DNA of 12,646 nucleotides from an uncultured delta proteobacterium (GCA_903893335.1 CAITLX010000014.1:1-12646), one strand, 5' to 3'; positions 1 through 7,069 are shown, numbered from the stretch's first letter. Numbers and translations are program-made. Notes: generated from the letters alone by a model not told the origin.

Positions 1-57
1 GCGCTCGGGCGCGACGACGCCGCACGCGCGGCAGATGACGAGCGGGGCTTGCGGCAC
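1..57 (-). CDS. Possible 5' end of a gene leaving the left edge (CXXC protein)
   Basis: Read on the minus strand from a GTG at 57, the frame stays open to the window edge and gives 19 residues, (M)PQAPLVICRACGVVAPER. The Cys-Arg-Ala-Cys-Gly group looks like the first half of a zinc ribbon or zinc knuckle. A TATAGT hexamer sits exactly 7 bases before this GTG, the same geometry seen before other genes in this window. That spacing is the main reason for choosing 57 rather than the in-frame GTG at 66. Only 19 codons are visible, so the family cannot be named and a chance open frame is possible. If real, the gene is divergent from the decapeptide-repeat gene at 143. Confidence 0.3.
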   Translation of the reverse strand, partial: MPQAPLVICRACGVVAPER

Positions 58-64
58 GCGCGGC

Positions 65-70
65 ACTATA
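65..70 (-). promoter_or_regulatory. Candidate -10 element (TATAGT) for the left-edge gene
   Basis: TATAGT on the minus strand, ending 7 bases before the GTG at 57. A transcript starting about 7 bases downstream of a -10 box would begin at the start codon itself, so it would be leaderless. No -35 match is obvious. The call depends on the left-edge gene being real. Confidence 0.3.
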
Positions 71-129
71 AGCGCCCGACGCGCGGCGCGGAACCTGCCG
101 AATCGCCCCATCGGGCCTGCCTCTCGCGG

Positions 130-135
130 TACGAT
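130..135 (+). promoter_or_regulatory. Candidate -10 element (GG-TACGAT) before the decapeptide-repeat gene
   Basis: TACGAT preceded by GG, ending 7 bases before the ATG at 143. The spacing matches the hexamers before 2352 (7 bases) and 10059 (6 bases). It favours the ATG at 143 over the in-frame ATG at 134, which overlaps the hexamer. Confidence 0.4.
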
Positions 136-142
136 GCGCGCG

Positions 143-811
143 ATGGAGTGGCTCGCCACCTCGCCCGAGCGCCCGGGGGTCTTCGCCTTCGCCCAGGGGT
201 CGCGCGGCATCTTCGCCATCGGCCAGGGCGCGGTCGGCATCATCGCCATCGGGCAGGTCGCCGCCGGCGTCATCGCGATCGGCCAGGGCGCCTTCGGGTG
301 GATCGGCTGGGGCCAGGCGGGCGTCGGCATCTTCCACGCAGTAGGCATGGCGGGCGTCGGCGGGCGCGGCCTCGGCATCGTGCTCCCGCTCGTGCCGCGC
401 GTCGGCAAGCCACGCGCCCTCCCGCCCACCGTCGCCTTCGCGGACGTGTGGAGCGGGCAGGAGAGCGGCTGGGTCGAGGTGCGCCTCGACGCGGGCAGCG
501 ACGTGCCCGAGTTGCTCGATCCGGCGAGCCTGCAGCGGCTCCCGGTCAAGATCACCTCGCAGCTCGTCGGCGGGTTGCGCCAGCTCGCGTCGCGGCAGCG
601 CACGCGCGTGCTCGCCGACCTGCGGCGCGAGGGCGACGTCATCGTGTGCGATCGCGCCGTGTACGAGCCGCCGCGCCCGTACCAGACGCAGGGCGGCCTG
701 TTCATGGCCCACCTGGTGCTCGGCTTCCTGGGGCTCGTCGGGGTGGCGGTCGTCTGGTGGGCGGTCGTCGGGCGCGAGCTCATCGTCATCCTGAACGAGG
801 TCGCCGGCTGA
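143..811 (+). CDS. Membrane protein with N-terminal AIGQ-type decapeptide repeats
   Basis: A 222-residue protein of unknown function. Residues 12-71 form six ten-residue repeats of the type G-[VI]-[FI]-A-[IF]-[GA]-Q-x-x-x (GVFAFAQGSR, GIFAIGQGAV, GIIAIGQVAA, GVIAIGQGAF, then two degenerate units). This regular small/hydrophobic pattern could form a stacked beta structure or a glycine-zipper membrane surface. Residues 72-180 are an ordinary soluble-looking region (FADVWSGQESGWVEVRL and following) with no motif I recognise. Residues 186-217 are strongly hydrophobic and probably a C-terminal membrane anchor. The start at 143 was chosen for its 7-base distance from TACGAT; 134 would add three residues. 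The gene ends 23 bases before the zinc-ribbon gene on the same strand, so the two are probably co-transcribed. The coding call is good; no function is claimed. Confidence 0.8.
   Translation: MEWLATSPERPGVFAFAQGSRGIFAIGQGAVGIIAIGQVAAGVIAIGQGAFGWIGWGQAGVGIFHAVGMAGVGGRGLGIVLPLVPRVGKPRALPPTVAFADVWSGQESGWVEVRLDAGSDVPELLDPASLQRLPVKITSQLVGGLRQLASRQRTRVLADLRREGDVIVCDRAVYEPPRPYQTQGGLFMAHLVLGFLGLVGVAVVWWAVVGRELIVILNEVAG
176..355 (+). repeat. Six 30-base coding repeats (AIGQ decapeptides)
   Basis: Six in-frame units of 30 bases encode the ten-residue hydrophobic repeats. Units 1-4 share the core A-[FI]-[GA]-Q at fixed register. Unit 5 reads GWIGWGQAGV, and unit 6 has lost the Gln. The protein pattern is much more regular than the DNA, which suggests old duplication held by selection on the protein rather than recent slippage. 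Confidence 0.75.
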
Positions 812-834
812 CGTCGGTCGATGCGAGGCGCGCC

Positions 835-2286
835 ATGAACCGATTCTGTCCCCACTGCGGCACACCCCAGGCTTCGCCCGACAGCGCACGCTGCACGAGC
901 TGCGGCGGCGAGCTGCCCGATGCGCCCGCGGCGCCTCCGTCCCCCGTCGCGCAAGCGCCGTACCCCGCGCCCCCGCCGTACGGTCACCCTGTCGCCCCCA
1001 CGCCCTACGCAGCCCCCCATCCGTACGCTGCGCCGCCGCCCTACGCTGCACCGCCACCCCACGCCGCGCAGCCGCCCTACGCTGCGCCGCTGCCCCAGGC
1101 CGCACCCCCTCCGTACGCTGCGCCTGCTCCGTATGGCCAGACGCCCGGGCCCACGCCCTACGGCGCGCCCCCTGCGTTCGGAGCGCAGCCCCCCTTCGGG
1201 GCGCCACCTTCGTTCGGGGCGCAGCCTCCGCCTGCGGGGGCAGCGCCCGGTGCCTGGAGCCCGGCGCGCACCGACCGAACGAAGGCGCTCGCGCTCGTCA
1301 CCATCGGCGCCGCGCTGCTCATCGTCGTCGGCAGCGGCGCGTTCGCGTTCCACCTCGCCCGGCGCTCCTGGTCGGCGCGCGCCAGCGCTTCGGCGACGCC
1401 GAGCGGCGTGCCCACGTCGTCGGTCGCGGGCGCCGCCACGCCGCAGAGCGCACCGGCAGCGCCCGCCGCGGCGCCTCCCCCGCCTCCCGGCTCCACCGAG
1501 AGCCAGCCCATCACGCTCACGTGGCGAGGCCGCGTGCAGTCCTCGACCGACTTCACGGTGCGCCCGGGCACGCCTTGCACGCTCGAGGCGACCTTCGTCC
1601 GCACCACCAGCGGCCACGACTCGTTCCGCAAGGACGCGCTCGTGCTTCGCTGCGCCGCCAAGACGCTCTACGACGCGAGCCTGCCGCTCGGCTCGGGCAT
1701 GTCGAACACCTCGCTCACCCTCGCCGAGCTTCCGGTGGCGGGCGAGGCGCAGGCGTTCGAGTACACGCTCAAGGCGCAGGACCTCGGCACGCGCACCGGG
1801 GCGCGCAACCAGATCGCGCTCAGCACGCGCGACGGCGTGGCCGAGGTGTCGCGCGATCTCCCCTCGCTGCGCGTCAAGGTGACGCTCGACCGCTACACGG
1901 CGGTGCGTCGCGGCAAGCCCTTCTTCGACGACAGCGTGCCGCGGTTCACCAACGTCATCGACAAGCGCGCGGTCGTCGACAAGCGCCAAGGGCCGGTGCC
2001 GTTCGCCGTCTCCACGTGCAGCCTTCGCATCTCGCCCGCCTTCGCGGCGAAGAACACCTGCCGCGTGAAGCTCACCTGCGGCACGAAGGTGCTGCTCGGG
2101 GCGGGCGGCAATGGGTTCGAGGCGTGCACGCACGACGCGAGCGGGCAGCCCACCGGCTTCGACGACCCGGTCTTCACCGCGCAGGACTCCGACCCCGCGA
2201 TGCAGGTCGACCTCACGGCGGGCACCGCGCAGGTGTCGGACAAGACCCCGGCCGGCCTCTACACCGTGTCGTTCAAGCTGCTGTAG
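835..2286 (+). CDS. Zinc-ribbon, Pro/Tyr/Ala-repeat, single-TM protein with Cys-containing C-terminal domain
   Basis: A 483-residue protein in four parts. Residues 5-23 are a zinc ribbon (CPHCG, then CTSCG; Cys 5, 8, 20, 23). Residues 41-133 are low-complexity repeats, first P-P-Y-A-A-P units and then P-P-x-F-G-A units. Residues 151-172 are one membrane helix (ALALVTIGAALLIVVGSGAF) followed by basic LARR. After an Ala/Pro linker, residues 223-483 are a beta-rich-looking domain with six Cys in three spaced groups, which could form disulfides. The likely topology is ribbon inside and large domain outside, though basic residues after the helix make the orientation uncertain. Such ribbon-Pro-TM designs are familiar in myxobacterial membrane proteins, but I do not recognise the C-terminal domain. 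ATG 835 starts exactly at the ribbon, with GAGG a few bases upstream. It probably shares an operon with the gene at 143, which suggests a joint envelope role. Confidence 0.88.
   Translation: MNRFCPHCGTPQASPDSARCTSCGGELPDAPAAPPSPVAQAPYPAPPPYGHPVAPTPYAAPHPYAAPPPYAAPPPHAAQPPYAAPLPQAAPPPYAAPAPYGQTPGPTPYGAPPAFGAQPPFGAPPSFGAQPPPAGAAPGAWSPARTDRTKALALVTIGAALLIVVGSGAFAFHLARRSWSARASASATPSGVPTSSVAGAATPQSAPAAPAAAPPPPPGSTESQPITLTWRGRVQSSTDFTVRPGTPCTLEATFVRTTSGHDSFRKDALVLRCAAKTLYDASLPLGSGMSNTSLTLAELPVAGEAQAFEYTLKAQDLGTRTGARNQIALSTRDGVAEVSRDLPSLRVKVTLDRYTAVRRGKPFFDDSVPRFTNVIDKRAVVDKRQGPVPFAVSTCSLRISPAFAAKNTCRVKLTCGTKVLLGAGGNGFEACTHDASGQPTGFDDPVFTAQDSDPAMQVDLTAGTAQVSDKTPAGLYTVSFKLL
955..1233 (+). repeat. Coding low-complexity repeats (PPYAAP and PPxFGA)
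   Basis: This stretch encodes residues 41-133 of the zinc-ribbon protein. The first two thirds carry repeated CC(C/G)TACGC(T/A)GC(G/A)CC units giving P-P-Y-A-A-P. The last third carries related units giving P-P-x-F-G-A-(Q/P). The near-identical DNA units make it prone to length variation between strains. The reverse strand is also open through it, but as a GC-rich shadow. Confidence 0.8.
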
Positions 2287-2338
2287 AGGCGGCGCGCGAA
2301 CCGAGGGCGCGTCGACGGCCTGGTAGGGCCCGCGGGTG

Positions 2339-2344
2339 TAAGCT
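2339..2344 (+). promoter_or_regulatory. Candidate -10 element (TAAGCT) before the PF04020-type gene
   Basis: TAAGCT ends 7 bases before the ATG at 2352, in the 65-base gap after the zinc-ribbon gene. No purine-rich Shine-Dalgarno sequence lies between them, so a leaderless transcript is likely. A second TA (GGTAGGGC near 2322) lacks the final T. Confidence 0.4.
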
Positions 2345-2351
2345 GCACCCC

Positions 2352-2696
2352 ATGTCGGCCACCACGTTCGTCGCGCGCGCGCTGCTCGATGGCATCGGCG
2401 TACTCGTCATCTCGGCGGTCCTGCCGGGCATGCGCGTGAAGAGCTACCCCTCGGCCGTCGCGTTCGCGATCGTCGTCGGCCTGCTCAACGCGCTCGTCTG
2501 GCACGTGCTCGCCTTCCTGTCGGTGCCGCTCACCGTGCTCACGCTCGGCCTCTTCGGCGTGGTGCTCAACACGCTCGTGTTCGGGCTCGCGCGCGCCGTC
2601 GTGCCCGGCGTCGAGATCTCGGGGTGCATCACCGCGCTGCTCGCAGCCGTCGGCATGTCGATCGCCGACGCGCTGTCGCGGTGGATCGTCGGCTGA
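2352..2696 (+). CDS. Phage-holin-4-superfamily membrane protein (PF04020-like)
   Basis: A 114-residue, almost wholly hydrophobic protein with about four membrane segments (roughly 6-25, 33-52, 54-81 and 93-112). The S-V-P-L-T-V-L-T-L-G-L-F-G core followed by N-T-L-V-F-G-L-A and V-P-G-V-E-I-S-G matches the conserved signature of the widespread PF04020 family (old name DUF360). These proteins are annotated as phage holin family members, but most are chromosomal and of unknown role. Length is normal for the family. The start is the first ATG after the TAAGCT hexamer, with no ribosome binding site. Nothing phage-like lies nearby, so a lysis role is not suggested. It converges on the ABC ATPase gene with a gap of only 16 bases. 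Confidence 0.88.
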   Translation: MSATTFVARALLDGIGVLVISAVLPGMRVKSYPSAVAFAIVVGLLNALVWHVLAFLSVPLTVLTLGLFGVVLNTLVFGLARAVVPGVEISGCITALLAAVGMSIADALSRWIVG

Positions 2697-2712
2697 CGCA
2701 TCGTCTCCGCGT

Positions 2713-3384
2713 TCACGCCTTGAGGCGCCCGTCCTCCATCTCGTAGGACAGGTCGAAGAGATCGAGCGTGCGGTGGTCGTGCGTGACGACCAGCACGGCC
2801 GTGCCCTGCTCGTGGGCCACGCGCGCGAAGAGTTCCATCACGGCGCGTCCGCGCTCGCGATCGAGCGCCGCGGTGGGCTCGTCGGCCAGGAGGATCGCGG
2901 GCCGGTTCGCGAGCGCGCGCGCGACCGCGACGCGCTGCTGCTCGCCACCCGAGAGCTCCGTCGGCATCGCGTCGGCCCGGTGCGCGAGCTCGAGGTACGC
3001 GAGCAACTCGTCGGTGCGCCGCCGCGGCGGCTCGACGCCTCCGATCTCGCACGCGAGCTCGACGTTCTTGCGCGCCGAGAGGAAGGGGATGAGGTTCGCC
3101 TTCTGGAAGACGAAGCCCAGGTGTCGGCGTCGCAGCACGTCGAGCGAGCCGAGCGCCGCGTCGCCGTCGACCACGAGGCGGCCTCCCATCCAGATGCGCC
3201 CGGCGTCCGGCAGGCTCACCAGCCCGAGCGCCTTCACGAGCGTCGATTTGCCCGAACCGCTCGGACCGAGCAGCGCGCAGACCGCGCCGCTCTCGAGGCG
3301 CAGCGACACGTCGGTCAGCGCCCGCACGAGCGTCGCGCCCGCGCCGTAGTGCTTGCTCAGGTGCTCGGCGCGCAGGGCTTCCAT
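2713..3384 (-). CDS. ABC transporter ATP-binding protein (MacB/LolD/DevA type)
   Basis: A 223-residue nucleotide-binding subunit that would power the adjacent permease by ATP hydrolysis at the inner face of the cytoplasmic membrane. All catalytic motifs are present: Walker A GPSGSGKST (40-48), Q-loop FQKANL (from 93), signature LSGGEQQRVAVARAL (144-158), Walker B ILLADEPTAALD (164-175) and H-loop His202 in VVTHDH. Length and the LSGGEQQR signature are typical of the LolD/MacB/DevA branch of short exporter ATPases. Its ATG shares one base with the permease stop (TGATG), so translation is probably coupled. It is the last gene of the three-gene operon; DevA is the closest analogue by gene order. 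Substrate unknown. Confidence 0.93.
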   Translation of the reverse strand: MEALRAEHLSKHYGAGATLVRALTDVSLRLESGAVCALLGPSGSGKSTLVKALGLVSLPDAGRIWMGGRLVVDGDAALGSLDVLRRRHLGFVFQKANLIPFLSARKNVELACEIGGVEPPRRRTDELLAYLELAHRADAMPTELSGGEQQRVAVARALANRPAILLADEPTAALDRERGRAVMELFARVAHEQGTAVLVVTHDHRTLDLFDLSYEMEDGRLKA

Positions 3385-4598
3385 CAGCCCTCGAGCGCCT
3401 GGCCAGGGTCGACACGAAGCGCGTAGCGCACACCGAGGAGGCTGGCCGCCGTGCTGACGGCCAGCACGATGGCGCCGACCGCGCCGATCGTCACGAGGTC
3501 GAGCACGACGCGGCGCGGGAAATGGGGGAAGGCCTGCGCGCCGACGGCGACCGCGATGGCGTAGCCCAGCGCTCCCATCGCCCACGACTGCTGCAGCACC
3601 ATGCCGGCGATGCGCCGCCGAGGCGCGCCCATCAGCTTGAGCACCGCGATCGTGTGCGTCTTGTCGAGGGTGCGCGCGTACACGATGGCGCCGATGAGCA
3701 CCGACGAGGTCACCAGCAGGATCGCCGCGAAGAGCGCGAGCTGACGGCGCGGCTTCTCGACCACGCCGTCGAGCAGCAGGCGCTCCTCCTCCGCGGCGGC
3801 GAACACCGACACGTCGGGCCACGCCGCGAGCGCCGCGCGGATCTCGCCGATGCGCGCCGGGTCGTCGGCCTCGACGAGCACCGCGACGATGGGGGGCGTC
3901 GCGAGCGCGGGCGGCCGCCACTCGGGGTCGGCGAGCAGCCCCTCGAGCGAGGGTTGCCCTCGGCCGAGATCGGTCGCGCGCAGCCGCTCGGCGCGGCGCT
4001 CGCGCTCCGTCCGCACCGCGTCTGCGGGGAGATCGGCGAGCACCAACTGCGCGTCGGCGAGCGTCGCGAGCACGACCGCGTCGCCGCTCGAGGCGAGCAG
4101 CTGGCGAGTGAGCCCGACGACGGTGAACTCCTCGCGCGCGAGCGACACCTTCGCGCCGACCGACAGCCCGAGCGACGCGTCGGCGACGAGCTCGCCGTGC
4201 GCCTGCTCGAGCCCGCGCCCCGCGACGAGCGGCGGCGCGTCGTCGCGGCACTCGGGCCAGGGGAGCCCGACGAGGGCGAAGCGCAGGTTGCCCCGACCGG
4301 CCTCGCGCTGGAGCACCTGGTACGAGAGGCCTCGCGCCCGGCGCACGCCGGCCACGGCCGCGACGCGCGACTCGACCGACACGTCGAGCCGCGAGGTGTC
4401 CGCGAACGGCCCGCGCGTGCCCTGCTGCACGACCCAGACGTCCGCGTGCAGCGACCGAAGCAGGATGGTCGCGTCGTCGACGAGGCCGTTGTAGATGCCC
4501 GCCATCGCCAGCACCACGGTGAACAGCAGGCCGATGCCCGCGGTGGTCGCCGCGAAGCGCCCGACTCCGTGGCGGACCTCCTCGAACGCGAGGTTCAC
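3384..4598 (-). CDS. ABC transporter permease, FtsX/MacB fold (DevC-like)
   Basis: A 404-residue membrane subunit. Helix 1 is at about 17-39, followed by a large periplasmic region (40-280), then three helices at about 286-308, 338-357 and 365-390. This 1+3 layout is that of FtsX/MacB-type type VII ABC systems, which move substrates through the periplasm mechanically rather than through a membrane pore. The segment after helix 2 (LDKTHTIAVLKLMGAPRRRI, from 311) is the conserved cytoplasmic coupling region of the family. The N-terminus and SLHADVWVVQQGTRGPFADTSR resemble DevC permeases. The start is a GTG at 4598 inside a 4-base GTGA overlap with the adaptor gene; no other plausible start places helix 1 at the N-terminus. 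No fused ATPase is present, unlike MacB itself. Confidence 0.9.
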   Translation of the reverse strand: MNLAFEEVRHGVGRFAATTAGIGLLFTVVLAMAGIYNGLVDDATILLRSLHADVWVVQQGTRGPFADTSRLDVSVESRVAAVAGVRRARGLSYQVLQREAGRGNLRFALVGLPWPECRDDAPPLVAGRGLEQAHGELVADASLGLSVGAKVSLAREEFTVVGLTRQLLASSGDAVVLATLADAQLVLADLPADAVRTERERRAERLRATDLGRGQPSLEGLLADPEWRPPALATPPIVAVLVEADDPARIGEIRAALAAWPDVSVFAAAEEERLLLDGVVEKPRRQLALFAAILLVTSSVLIGAIVYARTLDKTHTIAVLKLMGAPRRRIAGMVLQQSWAMGALGYAIAVAVGAQAFPHFPRRVVLDLVTIGAVGAIVLAVSTAASLLGVRYALRVDPGQALEG

Positions 4599-5803
4599 GG
4601 CGCGGCCGCCTGAAACCGACGCCCCTCGGGGAGGCGCTCGGCCGGCTCGTTCGAGGCGAGCACCACGTCGCCGACCGCGAGGCCCGACGACACCTCGACG
4701 AGGTCGCCTCCTGCGAGGCCGAGCTCGACCGGCACGCGCCGGATGCGCCCGTCTCGCCCGACGAAGCACCAGGCGCGCGCCCCTTCGCGCGCGACGAAGC
4801 CGACGGGCACGCGCACCGCGTCGGGGCGCCGCTCGACCTCGATCCACACGTCGGCGCGCTGCCCCATCGCGGCGCGCGCCGGCGCGCGGTCGAGCACGAC
4901 GTCGACGAGCAGCTCGTGGGTCTGCCGATCGACCTCGCGACCGATGCGATCGACCTTGCCCGCTGCCGTCGCCGGCCCGGAGGCGGCGAGGCGCACGCGC
5001 ACCGGCTGCCCCTCGCCGAGGCTCGGGAGCGCCGACTCGTCGATCCACGCGCGGCTCCAGAGCGTGTCGGTCGCCACGACGCGAAGCACGGTGGTGCCGA
5101 CCGTGACCGTGTCGCCCGGATCGCGCGAGCGTCGCACCACGACGCCGTCGAAGGGCGAGACGAGCACCGCGCGACCCGCGGTCGCGCTGCGCGCGTCGGC
5201 CGTCCCGCTCGCGACGGCGATCATCCGCTGCGCCTCCTCGCGCGAGGCGCGCACGCGCTCGACCTCGGCCCGGGCGAGCGCGAGCTGCTGCTCGACCAGG
5301 TCGAGATCGCGCGTGGACACCACCCCCCGTGTGGCCAGCGTGCGGTTGCGCAGCGCCTCGGACTCCGCGAACACGAGCGTCGCCGCGGCGCGCTTCTCGT
5401 CCGCTGCCAGCCGTGCGATCGCGGCTCTCGCCGCCGAGACGGCCGAGGTGGCGGTCCGAACGTCCGCCGAGAACTGCTCGGGGGCCAGGTGCCCGAGCAC
5501 CTGCCCGAGCTTCACGCGGTCCCCCTCGTCGACGAGCAGGTCCGCGACGCGCCCGACCAGGTCGAAGCCGAGCTGAACCTCGCGGCGGCTCTCGAGCGTC
5601 CCGCGCCCGAACACCTCGCGCACGACCGGCCCGCGGTCCACCGTGTGCGCCCGCACCGAGACCGGCCGCAAGAGCCGCACCGAGACCGCCGCGACGACGA
5701 GGGCGACGAGCAGCGCAGCCTTGAGCCAGGCCGCCCAGCGGCGCGGGCTGCGGGCCCCAGGCTCTGGCGGCGCGACTCCGAGCAACCGCGAGAGGAGACG
5801 CAT
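4595..5803 (-). CDS. HlyD/MacA-family periplasmic adaptor (DevB-like membrane fusion protein)
   Basis: A 402-residue adaptor expected to bridge the inner-membrane permease and an outer-membrane channel. Residues 23-42 are an N-terminal membrane anchor. Residues 84-108 (VGRVADLLVDEGDRVKLGQV and following) form the first half of a biotinyl-lipoyl domain. Residues 110-195 are Ala/Arg/Glu-rich and predict a coiled-coil hairpin. Residues 212-243 (LVSPFDGVVVRRS, then DPGDTVTVGT) are the second lipoyl half, followed by the beta-barrel and membrane-proximal parts to the C-terminus. It is the first gene of a tightly overlapping adaptor-permease-ATPase operon. The start at 5803 gives a short basic N-terminus before the anchor and lies 9 bases after a TAGGCT hexamer. 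No TolC-like gene is in the window, so a channel elsewhere would be needed. Confidence 0.92.
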   Translation of the reverse strand: MRLLSRLLGVAPPEPGARSPRRWAAWLKAALLVALVVAAVSVRLLRPVSVRAHTVDRGPVVREVFGRGTLESRREVQLGFDLVGRVADLLVDEGDRVKLGQVLGHLAPEQFSADVRTATSAVSAARAAIARLAADEKRAAATLVFAESEALRNRTLATRGVVSTRDLDLVEQQLALARAEVERVRASREEAQRMIAVASGTADARSATAGRAVLVSPFDGVVVRRSRDPGDTVTVGTTVLRVVATDTLWSRAWIDESALPSLGEGQPVRVRLAASGPATAAGKVDRIGREVDRQTHELLVDVVLDRAPARAAMGQRADVWIEVERRPDAVRVPVGFVAREGARAWCFVGRDGRIRRVPVELGLAGGDLVEVSSGLAVGDVVLASNEPAERLPEGRRFQAAAP

Positions 5804-5812
5804 GCCCCTCAG

Positions 5813-5818
5813 AGCCTA
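5813..5818 (-). promoter_or_regulatory. Candidate -10 element (G-TAGGCT) for the ABC exporter operon
   Basis: On the minus strand, AGTAGGCT ends 9 bases before the ATG at 5803, predicting a leader of only a few bases. The same hexamer, TAGGCT, precedes the radical SAM gene at 10059. It lies in the 99-base divergent gap shared with the SPL-like gene. Confidence 0.42.
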
Positions 5819-5882
5819 CTCGCTCCTGCAACGGTTCTTCGGCTCGACTGCGCGCCCACGCCGACCCGCGCGAGGCGCGTGC

Positions 5883-5888
5883 TAGCGT
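5883..5888 (+). promoter_or_regulatory. Candidate -10 element (GC-TAGCGT) for the SPL-like gene
   Basis: TAGCGT ends 14 bases before the ATG at 5903, predicting a leader of about 8 bases without a Shine-Dalgarno sequence. The same hexamer precedes the pyruvate phosphate dikinase gene on the other strand (9909-9904). Confidence 0.38.
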
Positions 5889-5902
5889 CTCGCTCCCGCC
5901 CG

Positions 5903-7057
5903 ATGGATCTCCCTGCGTTCCTCGCGGCCCTGGTGGCCCCGCTCGAGCGGGGCAGCGAGCTCGTCGCCGGGGTGCAGGTCGCGGACCTCTCGACCACGCT
6001 CGGGCTGCGCGTGAGCGTGCTCGTCGAGGGGCGGCTGGCCCACCTCGAGCTGTCGGACGCCGCCGAGGGGGGCCCCTTCGCCGCGCGCACGCCGCGCATG
6101 CTCGTGCGCTACCGCAGCGGCGAGGGGGACCGCGCGCTCGACGGCAAGCTCGGGCTCGCGCTCGCCGAGGCGCTCGCCGCGCACGTCGCGCCGCGCGAGG
6201 ACGCCGCCTTCGCCCGTCTCGCAGCGGCCAACGCCGAAGCGGGCAGCGACGAGGCGGGCGCTCGCCTGCGCGAGGTGCAGGTCGAGAGGCTGCTCGAGCC
6301 GGTGGGCGGAGCGGTGCCTCACTTCACCGTCACGCCCTACGTCGGCTGCCTCATCGGTTGCCGCTTCTGCTACGCGCAGACGCGCGTCGGCGAGGAGCGA
6401 CGCCTGCTCGGGCTGCCCGACGTCGCGTGGGGCTCGTACCTCGCCGTGCGCGTCAACGCGGCCGAGGTGCTCGCGCGCGAGCTCGAAGCCGCGCCTCCGC
6501 GCCCGGTGAAGGTTTGCCCGATCGTCAGCGATCCGTACCAGTCGGCCGAGAAGCGCTACCGCGTCACCCGCTCGTGCCTCGAGGCGCTGCACGCCGCGCG
6601 CGAGCCGCGCGCGGTGCTCGTGCTCACGCGCTCGGCGCTCGTCCTGCGCGACATCGATCTGCTCGCGCGCATGGCGAGGCCCTACGTCGGCGTGTCGCTG
6701 CCGACCCGCGACGACGAGGTGCGCCGGCATTTCGAGCCGCGCGCCGACAGCGTCGAGGCCCGCCTCGAGGTGCTCGCGCGCTTCCGCGCGGAGGGCGTGC
6801 GCACCTTCGCCGTCGTGCAGCCCATCCTGCCGGGCCCGATCGACGCGCTCGCCGACGCGCTCGCTGCGCGCGTCGACTCGGTGTGGATCGACGTGCTGCA
6901 AGGCGTGCTCGGCGCCGCCGGCGACTTCGAGGGGCGCTGGGCCGAGTCGCAGCACGAGGCGTGGCAGCGCGCGCGCGCCGCCGAGCTCGCCGCGAAGCTC
7001 GAGGAGCGAGGCGTCGCGATCTGGCGCGGCGACCTCCCCCCCGACGTCATCGAGTGA
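5903..7057 (+). CDS. SPL-like (COG1533) radical SAM protein with extra N-terminal domain
   Basis: A 384-residue radical SAM enzyme. YVGCLIGCRFCYAQ carries the CX3CX2C cluster ligands Cys149, Cys153 and Cys156. The following S-D-P-Y-Q-S-A-E-K-R-Y-R-V-T-R block and the LTRSALVLRDIDLL segment are hallmarks of the spore-photoproduct-lyase-like group, often annotated 'DNA repair photolyase' or Rv2578c/PA0069-type. Residues 1-140 are an Ala/Leu/Arg-rich region not needed for the radical SAM barrel and unknown to me; the barrel takes the rest. True spore photoproduct repair is not implied, since most family members have no proven substrate. ATG 5903 is the first Met of the frame after the divergent gap and follows a TAGCGT hexamer. 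It stands alone, divergent from the exporter and convergent with pyruvate phosphate dikinase. Confidence 0.88.
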   Translation: MDLPAFLAALVAPLERGSELVAGVQVADLSTTLGLRVSVLVEGRLAHLELSDAAEGGPFAARTPRMLVRYRSGEGDRALDGKLGLALAEALAAHVAPREDAAFARLAAANAEAGSDEAGARLREVQVERLLEPVGGAVPHFTVTPYVGCLIGCRFCYAQTRVGEERRLLGLPDVAWGSYLAVRVNAAEVLARELEAAPPRPVKVCPIVSDPYQSAEKRYRVTRSCLEALHAAREPRAVLVLTRSALVLRDIDLLARMARPYVGVSLPTRDDEVRRHFEPRADSVEARLEVLARFRAEGVRTFAVVQPILPGPIDALADALAARVDSVWIDVLQGVLGAAGDFEGRWAESQHEAWQRARAAELAAKLEERGVAIWRGDLPPDVIE

Positions 7058-7069
7058 AGAGCTCGATCG

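Noticed and set aside
35..142. Longer version of the decapeptide-repeat protein starting at 35 or 134
   Set aside because: The extra residues are Arg/Ala-rich and look like noncoding GC-rich sequence. The segment overlaps both promoter candidates, and 143 has the spacing seen at other starts.
49..834. Upstream extension of the zinc-ribbon protein
   Set aside because: It overlaps the decapeptide-repeat gene in another frame and reads as Arg/Ala-rich shadow; the zinc ribbon begins exactly at the ATG at 835.
2352..2696. Prophage lysis gene
   Set aside because: PF04020-type proteins are common chromosomal membrane proteins, and no phage gene lies nearby.
4599..5831. Fusion of the ABC permease to a long upstream region in the same frame
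   Set aside because: The upstream part is the adaptor gene read in the wrong frame. The GTG at 4598 in a GTGA overlap places the first helix correctly.
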